A DNA stretch of 13,949 bases from an uncultured Flammeovirgaceae bacterium. GTDB taxonomy: Bacteria; Bacteroidota; Bacteroidia; Cytophagales; Cyclobacteriaceae. Below the pieces are notes generated by a model. That model saw nothing but the letters and a program-made list of their open reading frames with translations, made no database searches and was not told where the DNA came from. The translations under genes were made by a program, and so were the position numbers. Location: NCBI GenBank assembly GCA_946480685.1, contig CAMLLI010000018.1:1-13949 (forward strand). The letters run 5' to 3'. Each line of letters opens with the position of its first letter. Position 1 is the stretch's first letter. This document shows, in pieces, positions 1 to 6,395 of this stretch.

Positions 1-252
1 AATGGAGGCCTTGTTACTCCGCTTATCATTGAGTGGACCTATAAAGACGGCACCAAAGAAACCCAATATATACCGGCAGAGATCTGGCGCACCAATGAGA
101 ATGAAGCAAGCAAAGTATTTATTAAAGATAAAGAGGTCACCAACGTAACGTTCGATCCGAATGCTGCCCTTGCCGATGTAGACGAAAGCAACAACGTGTT
201 TCCGAAGAAAGTTGCAGAATCAAAATTCGACCAGTTCAAAAAGAATAAGTAA
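1..252 (+). CDS. M1 family aminopeptidase, C-terminal fragment
   Basis: This is the 3' end of a gene that begins before the window; 83 codons are visible and it stops with TAA at 250-252. The reading frame is open from base 1. The translated tail has the pattern GGLVTPLIIEWTYKDGT, then IPAEIWR, then a DPN segment and a closing D-E-S-N-N segment. From memory this matches the extreme C-terminus of Bacteroidota M1 zinc metallopeptidases, where a beta-rich module with an (I/L)PAEIWR motif and a D-x-D-x-x-N-N-like end follows the catalytic domain. The zinc-binding HExxH region is outside the window, so activity cannot be judged. Such enzymes are normally secreted and remove N-terminal residues from peptides. 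A second peptidase gene follows 93 bases later on the same strand, which suggests a peptide-degradation neighbourhood. Confidence 0.75.
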   Translation, partial: NGGLVTPLIIEWTYKDGTKETQYIPAEIWRTNENEASKVFIKDKEVTNVTFDPNAALADVDESNNVFPKKVAESKFDQFKKNK

Positions 253-261
253 GATCAATCC

Positions 262-319
262 TTCCCGCAGTATATATCCGGTCACTTGAAATACAGTTGC
301 CCGGTATAGATTGCGGGAA
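262..319 (+). terminator. Long imperfect hairpin after the M1 peptidase gene
   Basis: TTCCCGCA (262-269) pairs perfectly with TGCGGGAA (312-319). The stem continues inward through a GU pair, one mismatch (A272/G309) and TATA pairing. It then passes a single bulged base (T277) to CCGG (278-281) paired with CCGG (301-304), leaving a 19-base loop. It starts 10 bases after the stop codon, and a T-rich stretch follows from 321. A transcription terminator for the M1 gene is the simplest reading. The T-run is not immediately adjacent to the stem, and the next start codon is only 26 bases further on, so a leader structure of the S9 gene is also possible. Confidence 0.5.
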
Positions 320-345
320 ATTCATTTTTATATATACCCCACCCA

Positions 346-2286
346 ATGAGATTAAAATATACTATATCACTACTACTTGTTACCTGGCAATTGCAGGCAC
401 AGGTGGAGAAAAAAGAAGTTGGCAACCTGGTAATGGAGGGTATACCTGAAATACCAGCTTCCGTAATCGAACGGATGAATCAATACCAGAACACGCGCGG
501 AGCAAGCTTTAGCAGCTGGAGTCCGGATGGTAAAAATATACTGATCAGTACACGCTTCGCAGAAACAGCACAGCTACATGTTGTCGATCATCCCGGTGGA
601 GCACGCAAGCAGGTAACATTCTTCAAGGAACCCGTTGGCGGAGCAAGTTATTGTCCGGATGCTTCGTACAAAGGCTTCATGTTTTCGAAGGATATAGGGG
701 GTAACGAATTTTCACAGCTGTTTTGGTTTGATATCGCTACAGGTAAATATGAAATGATTTCCGATGGCGGACGCTCGCAAAATTCATTGAGTTCGTGGTC
801 GAATAAAGGCGATCAGTTTATCGTAGTGAGTACACGCAGAAATGGTAAAGACTACGATCTATACCTGAGCAGTATGAAAAATCCCAAGGAAGCAAAATTA
901 GTATTGCAGCGCGAAGGATCATGGAGTGCGTTGGATTGGTCGCCTGACGATAAGAAAGTTCTTGTCGCCAACTATATATCGGCTAACAAATCATTCCTTC
1001 ATATTCTCGATCTGGCGAGCGGCAAGCTTGAACAGATCAATCCTTCGCAGGAAGAAATCGCTTACGGCAGTGCAGTGTGGTCAGCCGATGGTAAAGGTAT
1101 ATTTGTTGTCAACGACCAGGGTGGCGAGTTCAGTGTACTGAAATACTATGATGTAGCTTCAAAGAAATTTACACCCATAACGGCTTCTATCCCATGGGAT
1201 GTAAATAGTATCGCGGTAAACAAGAACCGGAGCACACTGGTATTCGATACCAATGAGAATGGTGTTGCCAAACTATACCAGCTTAATACATCTACGTTAA
1301 AATATACTGCTATACCGGGTATACCTACGGGCGTTGTTGGTGGTATAGAATTTCATCCCGATGGCAAACAAATCGGTTTGGTAATCAATACACCCCAAAC
1401 ACCAAGCGATGTGTTTTCAATAGACCTCGCCACGAATAAACTTAAGCAGTGGACTTTCAGTGAAGTGGGCGGATTAAACACCAGTACATTCGTTGTGCCT
1501 TCCCTGGTGGAGTACGAAACATTCGATAAAGTTGATAACAAGGCGAGAAAGATACCGGCATTCTATTATAAGCCTCTGAACGCTTCAGGAAAAATTCCGG
1601 TGATCATTAATATACATGGTGGTCCTGAAGGACAGTCAGTGCCTGTGTTCAGTCCCTTCATAGCGTACCTCACCAACGAGCTCGGTATAGCTGTGCTGTC
1701 ACCAAACGTGCGAGGTTCATCCGGTTATGGTAAAACGTTTCTGAAACTCGACAATGGTTTCAAGCGAGAAGAATCGGTTAAAGACATTGGTGCGTTACTC
1801 GACTGGATCGCGAAGCAACCTGAGCTCGATGCATCACGCGTAGCTGTGTGGGGCGGATCGTATGGCGGATATATGGTGCTCGCATCCATGACTAACTTTA
1901 ATGATCGTATCAAATGTGGTATTGATGTGGTAGGCATCAGTAACTTTGTAACATTTCTGCAAAACACGGAAGATTACCGGAAAGATTTGCGCAGGGTAGA
2001 GTATGGTGACGAGCGCGATCCGAAGATGAAAGAGTACCTCCTCAAGATCTCACCAGCGAATAATGTCGACAAGATCACAAAGCCTCTGTTCATTATACAA
2101 GGTCTGAATGATCCGCGTGTTCCGGCTTCCGAGTCTGAACAGATGAAACAGAACATGCGAAATAAAGGTCGCAACGTATGGTATATGCTTGCCAAGGATG
2201 AAGGCCACGGCTTTCGCAAGAAACCCAACGTTGACTACATGCAATGGAGCGTTGTAATGTTCCTGCAGCAGAATTTACTGAAGTAA
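346..2286 (+). CDS. Secreted S9 family serine peptidase (prolyl oligopeptidase / dipeptidyl peptidase-like)
   Basis: The product is 646 aa and predicted to be exported: residues 1-19 form a short signal peptide ending in LQAQ. Residues about 40-380 carry repeated TolB/WD40-like blades, visible as SPDGK-type motifs near residues 59, 199, 246 and 337; in this family they form the beta-propeller that gates the active site. The C-terminal alpha/beta hydrolase domain (about 400-646) has an oxyanion-region HGGP at 424-427. The nucleophile motif GGSYGGY has Ser505, the Asp is in GLNDPR (Asp589) and the His is in EGHGF (His621), so the full Ser-Asp-His triad is present. Family members cut short peptides, often after proline or from blocked N-termini; the exact specificity cannot be read. 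It follows an M1 aminopeptidase, which fits extracytoplasmic peptide use. The ATG at 346 gives the clean signal peptide, and no ribosome-binding site is evident. Confidence 0.9.
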   Translation: MRLKYTISLLLVTWQLQAQVEKKEVGNLVMEGIPEIPASVIERMNQYQNTRGASFSSWSPDGKNILISTRFAETAQLHVVDHPGGARKQVTFFKEPVGGASYCPDASYKGFMFSKDIGGNEFSQLFWFDIATGKYEMISDGGRSQNSLSSWSNKGDQFIVVSTRRNGKDYDLYLSSMKNPKEAKLVLQREGSWSALDWSPDDKKVLVANYISANKSFLHILDLASGKLEQINPSQEEIAYGSAVWSADGKGIFVVNDQGGEFSVLKYYDVASKKFTPITASIPWDVNSIAVNKNRSTLVFDTNENGVAKLYQLNTSTLKYTAIPGIPTGVVGGIEFHPDGKQIGLVINTPQTPSDVFSIDLATNKLKQWTFSEVGGLNTSTFVVPSLVEYETFDKVDNKARKIPAFYYKPLNASGKIPVIINIHGGPEGQSVPVFSPFIAYLTNELGIAVLSPNVRGSSGYGKTFLKLDNGFKREESVKDIGALLDWIAKQPELDASRVAVWGGSYGGYMVLASMTNFNDRIKCGIDVVGISNFVTFLQNTEDYRKDLRRVEYGDERDPKMKEYLLKISPANNVDKITKPLFIIQGLNDPRVPASESEQMKQNMRNKGRNVWYMLAKDEGHGFRKKPNVDYMQWSVVMFLQQNLLK

Positions 2287-2308
2287 AAAATCGTCTATTT
2301 CATAGTCG

Positions 2309-2348
2309 GGAATGTCGAAGTAAGAAATGTTTACTTTTTCGACATTCC
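2309..2348 (+). terminator. Terminator-like hairpin after the S9 peptidase gene
   Basis: GGAATGTCGAA (2309-2319) pairs perfectly with TTCGACATTCC (2338-2348). The stem can extend inward by GTAA/TTAC pairing after a two-base bulge. It begins 22 bases after the stop codon at 2286. The following bases (TTCTTTA) are only mildly T-rich, so efficiency as an intrinsic terminator is uncertain, but the position suits the end of the S9 transcript. Confidence 0.5.
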
Positions 2349-2510
2349 TTCTTTACGGTCACGCAAAACATACCCTATCGGCCAGATAGTATTCATTTCT
2401 ACAGGTGAGTAGTAACGTATATTAAGCGCTTCAACGTCTCTATTCAGCAATTGATAGGTTTTGTTTTTAAATCTGACGTCTTATATTTACACCTTAACGC
2501 GGTTCGGAAG

Positions 2511-2534
2511 GGTCTTGTAGACCAAAATTTTTTT
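2511..2534 (+). terminator. Short hairpin with A/T tract upstream of the M23 gene
   Basis: GGTCT (2511-2515), loop TGT, AGACC (2519-2523), then AAAA and a run of seven T (2528-2534). The layout is that of a small intrinsic terminator, though a five-pair stem is weak. It lies just upstream of, and partly overlaps, the proposed -33 element of the M23 promoter. It could insulate that promoter from upstream read-through. Confidence 0.35.
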
Positions 2535-2549
2535 GACTGATTATCTTTG
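2515..2549 (+). promoter_or_regulatory. Bacteroidota-type promoter for the M23 gene
   Basis: TATCTTTG at 2542-2549 is an exact match to the TAnnTTTG -7 box used by the Bacteroidota primary sigma factor. A TTG at 2515-2517 could serve as the -33 element, but its 24-base spacer is slightly longer than usual. Transcription would begin near 2555, leaving a leader of roughly 45 bases before the ATG at 2599. Confidence 0.5.
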
Positions 2550-2587
2550 CCGCTCATATTTTTTAACCCACGCCCTCTGGGCAAAAA

Positions 2588-2617
2588 ATGATTAAAACAT
2601 GCAAAGACGCTGGTTAA
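2588..2617 (+). other. Nine-codon upstream ORF overlapping the M23 start
   Basis: An ATG at 2588 opens the frame M-I-K-T-C-K-D-A-G and stops with TAA at 2615-2617. It is out of frame with the M23 gene and overlaps its start codon at 2599. It follows directly on a six-A stretch. It may be chance, but ribosomes starting here would compete with the M23 start. It also shows why 2588 cannot be the M23 start. Confidence 0.25.
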
Positions 2618-3882
2618 GTTTTTTTGGCATCGCCATGATGATCGTAGCCGTAGTATTCGTGAACCGCTACTATCTCCCCTCTCTCACGGAACAAGAAGCT
2701 TCCTCTGATTCAGTAAGCTTCGATATCAAAATCAAAGAACCAAGCGTGCTGTATGGCATGGTGGTAGATGACTTCCTGGTGATTGAAGACAAAGTAAAAC
2801 GTAACGAGCGCCTGGGTGATATCCTGGAAGCATACAACGTGCCTGCTAAACTCATCAACCAGGTATCACAACTTTCCCGTAATGTATTTGATGCGCGTAA
2901 AATCGCTGCCAATAAAAAGTATACGTTGATCTGCGATCAGGATTCCCTGAAGACAGCCAAAGCACTGGTATACGAACCGAACCCGATTGATTATATCATT
3001 TTCCGTTTCGAAGATTCTCTTACCGTAGATGTTTGCAAGCGTGATGTTATCACCGTTGAGAAAAGCATTGCCGGTGAGATCCGTTCCAACCTTTCTGAAA
3101 CCATTGAAGAGCTTGGTATATCACACGAGCTTACCAACAAGTTTGTTGATATCTTCGGCTGGCAGGTTGACTTTCAGCGTCTGCAGAAAGGCGACAAGTT
3201 CAAACTGATCTATGAAGAGAGCCAGGTGGAAGGTGTTACCGTAAGCATCAACCAGATCAAAGCTATATACTTCGAACACTTCGGCAGCCCATACTATGCA
3301 TTCCCGTTCGATCAGGGTGAAGGCATGAACTACTACGATGCTGAAGGCAAGAGCTTACGCAAAGCACTTCTCAAATATCCGATCGAATTTACCCGCATCA
3401 GCTCACGCTATACCATGAGCCGTTTCCACCCTGTACAAAAGAGATGGAAAGCTCACCTCGGCACAGACTTCGCGGCACCTACCGGTACCCCTATACGCTC
3501 GGTTGGCGATGGTACGGTTGAAGAAGCACAGTATAAATCAAACAACGGTAACTACGTAAAGATCCGTCACAACGGTACCTATACAACACAGTATCTTCAC
3601 ATGTCGCGTATTGCTGATGGCGTTCGTGCCGGCACACGTGTTCGTCAAGGTCAAACCATTGGTTATGTAGGAAGTACCGGACTGGCTACCGGTCCGCACC
3701 TTTGCTACCGCTTCTGGAAGAATGGCGTTCAGGTAGATGCTTTGAAAGCAGATCTTCCTCCGTCAGAGCCTATTCAGAAAAGCTACATGCCGTCTTTCGA
3801 AAATGTAAAGGCCGACCTGACCAAGAAGCTTGACAGCATCGCGTTTCCGCAGCAGCGCGAGGAGCCTATCGCTTCGATTTAA
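2599..3882 (+). CDS. Membrane-anchored M23 family metallopeptidase (peptidoglycan endopeptidase-like)
   Basis: The protein is 427 aa with one N-terminal hydrophobic segment (about residues 7-21), probably an uncleaved anchor that places the rest in the periplasm. Residues about 60-115 resemble a LysM/OapA-like module and about 160-225 a second small beta module, as in MepM-like enzymes. The LytM/M23 domain lies at about 275-385. The H-x-x-x-D zinc motif is His286 and Asp290 (HLGTD), and the catalytic-type His334 sits in QYLHMS. The usual terminal H-x-H reads His367-Leu-Cys369 (GPHLCYRFW), so a Cys replaces the last zinc-ligand His. I recall similar PHxC forms in other Bacteroidota, so the enzyme is probably active with a variant zinc site, but a non-catalytic activator role cannot be excluded. 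Family members cut peptidoglycan cross-links. The gene is followed at 93 bases by the patatin gene. Confidence 0.88.
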   Translation: MQRRWLSFFGIAMMIVAVVFVNRYYLPSLTEQEASSDSVSFDIKIKEPSVLYGMVVDDFLVIEDKVKRNERLGDILEAYNVPAKLINQVSQLSRNVFDARKIAANKKYTLICDQDSLKTAKALVYEPNPIDYIIFRFEDSLTVDVCKRDVITVEKSIAGEIRSNLSETIEELGISHELTNKFVDIFGWQVDFQRLQKGDKFKLIYEESQVEGVTVSINQIKAIYFEHFGSPYYAFPFDQGEGMNYYDAEGKSLRKALLKYPIEFTRISSRYTMSRFHPVQKRWKAHLGTDFAAPTGTPIRSVGDGTVEEAQYKSNNGNYVKIRHNGTYTTQYLHMSRIADGVRAGTRVRQGQTIGYVGSTGLATGPHLCYRFWKNGVQVDALKADLPPSEPIQKSYMPSFENVKADLTKKLDSIAFPQQREEPIASI

Positions 3883-3901
3883 CTTTAACTTAAAAATCTT
3901 A

Positions 3902-3980
3902 TTCAACGCTTTCGTTGAAGATGTAGTTTTCTCTGACTTTTTTTGTCAGAGAAGCGGAGCGATCCCTCATCTTCAATGAA
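3902..3980 (+). promoter_or_regulatory. Alternative RNA stems around the patatin gene start
   Basis: Three stems are visible between the M23 stop and the patatin start. Stem A is TTCAACG (3902-3908) with CGTTGAA (3913-3919) and a 4-base loop. Stem B is TTCTCTGAC (3929-3937) with GTCAGAGAA (3945-3953), looped by seven T. Stem C is a 13-pair stem joining 3911-3923 to 3968-3980, with one GU pair; it encloses stem B and includes the ATG at 3976-3978. Stems A and C use the same bases and so exclude each other. That is the layout of a translation on/off switch, but it could equally be a processing or terminator structure. No ligand or regulator is suggested. Confidence 0.45.
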
Positions 3981-6279
3981 GCGTTGTTTTTTTATATTCT
4001 TTTTACTCCTACCCTCCTGCCTCACCTTTGCGCAGAAGGTTGGTCTTGTATTGAGCGGAGGTGGCGCGAAAGGCATAGCACATGTTGGTGTTTTAAAAGC
4101 GCTGGAAGAAAACGAGATTCCCATCGACTACATTGTCGGCACTTCCATGGGCGGGATCATCGGTGGTTGCTATTCTGCCGGTATGAGTCCCGAGCAGATT
4201 GAACACATGATACTCTCACCGGAATTTCTCGGTTGGGTAAACGGTTCGCCCGAACAAGGCTTTAACTATTTCTACTATAAGAATGATGTCACCCCTACAT
4301 TTTTAAAGCTTACACTTGATCTTGACTCTACTCTTAATTTTCAATTCAATACCAGTCTTGCAAAAGATGTATCGCTGAACTTTGCGTTAGCCGATCGCAT
4401 GGCACAGGCATCCGCCATATCCAGGAATAACTTCGACAGTCTCTTTGTACCGCTGCGCGTTATTGCAGCTGATATCTTTACTCAAAATGAAGTTGTACTC
4501 TCCAAAGGTTCGTTAAGCGATGCGCTTCGTGCTACGCAAACTGTTCCTTTCTTTTACAACCCCATTCGTGTTGATGGAAAGTATCTCTTTGATGGCGGTG
4601 TATATAATAACTTCCCGGTAGATATAGCACAACGCGATTTCAAACCCGATGTAATTATAGGGGTAAATGTATCTACCAAAATCTTTGATGAATATCCGTA
4701 TGATAATGATGACAAGCTGATATCGCGATCGCTTCTTTTTATGTTGATGGATAAATCGGATCCATCGATGATCGGAGACAGCGGTATTTTTATACAACCC
4801 AATCTGAAAGGATTTACTTCCTTCGATTTTGCGAAGGCTAAAAGTCTTATCGATAGCGGATACGCACAAACCTTGCGACAGGTCGAAGAGATGAAAGCTA
4901 AAATTGCCAAGCGAAATACCTGCGAAGCTGTAGCGGAAAAACGAAATGCATTTAACAGCAGAAGTGTACCGATGGAGTTTAGCGGTCTCGCATTTAAAGG
5001 TTTTAATTCATCACAGCGTGCCTATATCCGCAAGCTCTTTAAGGTACATCCGGGCTCGAACAAGCCCCTATACTATAGCGATATAAAGAAAGGATACTTT
5101 AAGCTGGTAGCAGAAGATTACTTCTCGAATGTATATCCCGGTATACTATACGACAGCAGCACAAAAAAATTCAACTTTCAGCTTTCGCGCAGGCCCCAAC
5201 AGAATTTTCAGGTTGACTTCGGGGGTGTTATCGCTTCACGCGACATCAGCAATATATTTCTCGGACTCAACTATTATCACTTCGGGCGAACGCTCAAACA
5301 TTACTATACCGCTTTTCAAACCGGAAGTTTTTATAAATCGGGTATTGCCGAAGTACGTATCGATTATCCGAACCAGCTATATATAGAACCGTTTGTTGAG
5401 TATAACAACTGGAACTACTTCGAGAATGGCGATCTGCTGAAAGATGTGTCCTCCACAACCACACCGACCGTGCTCTCGCGGATCAATCGAAAGTTTGGTA
5501 TACATATAGGTATGCCTATCAAAGAATTCTTCAAATGTACTGTTGGCATCGAGGGCTTTAACAATACTGATCGCTATGTTAACGGAGATATATTTATCAG
5601 CACCGACACGTTGGACCTTGAGCGCATCAAAGGTTTTAAAACCGGCTTTACTTTCTCGGCCAACACATTGAACCGGAAACAGTATGCCTCCAGTGGTAAA
5701 GCGTATTCATTGGCAGGCGACTACTTCAACCTGTCAGAGTCCTATACGCCCGGCAATACTTCTATACACGATGGCAAGATGAAGTTCTACCATAAGTGGT
5801 TTCGGGTACGCGCCAGTGCCGAGCAATACTTCAATGCTGGCTGGTTTCACACGGGATATGTAGCAGAGGCTGTCTTCTCCAATCAACCCTTCTTCCGTAA
5901 TTACTTTGGTACCATTATCAATACCCCGGCTTTCCTTCCTTTACAGGACAGCCGGACCTTGATTCTCGAAAACTTCAGATCGTTTAATTATGTAGCAGGA
6001 GGTATACGCAACATCTTTACTTTGCGCACACGTGTTGATTTTCGTCTGGAAGGATACTTGTTTAAACCTTTTGATTATATAAAAGAAGGCAGCAACCAGG
6101 AAGCCTATATTAGTCGTGATATAAAATCGTTATTCTTTACCGGGTCTGCCGGCTTTGTATACCATGCTCCTATAGGACCGGTGAGCCTGAGCATTAACTA
6201 TTACGATGATGATGAGAACCAGTTAGGCGTGCTCTTGCATGTGGGGTTTTTGTTGTACAACCGGCACTCGCTAGAGTAA
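3976..6279 (+). CDS. Patatin-like phospholipase with POTRA and outer-membrane barrel (type Vd autotransporter-like)
   Basis: From the ATG at 3976 the product is 767 aa with a signal peptide of about 20 residues ending in TFAQ. A TTG at 3943 would only add 11 polar residues ahead of that signal, so I prefer 3976. The patatin domain (about 21-310) has the glycine-rich oxyanion motif GGGAKG (28-33), the nucleophile elbow GTSMG with Ser57, and the catalytic Asp206 in FDGG. The Ser-Asp dyad is therefore complete. Residues about 330-405 look like a single POTRA domain, and about 408-767 are rich in alternating aromatic strands typical of a BamA/TpsB-like barrel. This order matches PlpD-type type Vd autotransporters, where the barrel places the lipase outside the cell. 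Whether this one is surface-exposed or faces the periplasm is inference. The substrate is probably a phospholipid acyl ester. Confidence 0.88.
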   Translation: MKRCFFIFFLLLPSCLTFAQKVGLVLSGGGAKGIAHVGVLKALEENEIPIDYIVGTSMGGIIGGCYSAGMSPEQIEHMILSPEFLGWVNGSPEQGFNYFYYKNDVTPTFLKLTLDLDSTLNFQFNTSLAKDVSLNFALADRMAQASAISRNNFDSLFVPLRVIAADIFTQNEVVLSKGSLSDALRATQTVPFFYNPIRVDGKYLFDGGVYNNFPVDIAQRDFKPDVIIGVNVSTKIFDEYPYDNDDKLISRSLLFMLMDKSDPSMIGDSGIFIQPNLKGFTSFDFAKAKSLIDSGYAQTLRQVEEMKAKIAKRNTCEAVAEKRNAFNSRSVPMEFSGLAFKGFNSSQRAYIRKLFKVHPGSNKPLYYSDIKKGYFKLVAEDYFSNVYPGILYDSSTKKFNFQLSRRPQQNFQVDFGGVIASRDISNIFLGLNYYHFGRTLKHYYTAFQTGSFYKSGIAEVRIDYPNQLYIEPFVEYNNWNYFENGDLLKDVSSTTTPTVLSRINRKFGIHIGMPIKEFFKCTVGIEGFNNTDRYVNGDIFISTDTLDLERIKGFKTGFTFSANTLNRKQYASSGKAYSLAGDYFNLSESYTPGNTSIHDGKMKFYHKWFRVRASAEQYFNAGWFHTGYVAEAVFSNQPFFRNYFGTIINTPAFLPLQDSRTLILENFRSFNYVAGGIRNIFTLRTRVDFRLEGYLFKPFDYIKEGSNQEAYISRDIKSLFFTGSAGFVYHAPIGPVSLSINYYDDDENQLGVLLHVGFLLYNRHSLE

Positions 6280-6395
6280 AAGTTTAGCTGTCCATTTACC
6301 TTTCGTTATCTCTCATTCGTCTTTTTACTTGTCGATTGGACTTCATTATAAAATTTTTAGCTATGTTTAAAGTTCAATTTAACAGGCGCTCTGGC

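Larger units (their letters stand above)
2349..2598. other. Intergenic region between the S9 and M23 peptidase genes
   Basis: I see no convincing coding region in this stretch on either strand. It contains a possible upstream promoter (TTTTG ending at 2463, then 18 bases, then TATATTTA at 2482-2489, one base off the -7 consensus), and a short hairpin with a T-tract (2511-2534). It also holds a consensus -7 box (2542-2549), a small GCCC-TCT-GGGC hairpin at 2572-2582, and a nine-codon upstream ORF (2588-2617) that overlaps the start of the next gene. These are listed separately where they can be supported. Confidence 0.5.

Noticed and set aside
2286..2598. A hidden small gene in the S9-M23 gap
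   Set aside because: Apart from the nine-codon ORF at 2588 I found no frame with a sensible start, length or composition. The content is better explained as terminator and promoter.
3943..3975. TTG start extending the patatin protein by 11 residues
   Set aside because: It would put polar residues ahead of a clean signal peptide, and the TTG is in the loop of a hairpin. The ATG at 3976 is the natural start.
4513..4910. Two overlapping minus-strand open frames of 118 codons
   Set aside because: Both are shadows of the patatin coding sequence, in different frames, with no motif or promoter.
6336..6395. Upstream TTG start for the large OmpA protein
   Set aside because: The ATG at 6396 directly begins a typical signal peptide. 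The ATG at 6363 is kept only as an alternative.
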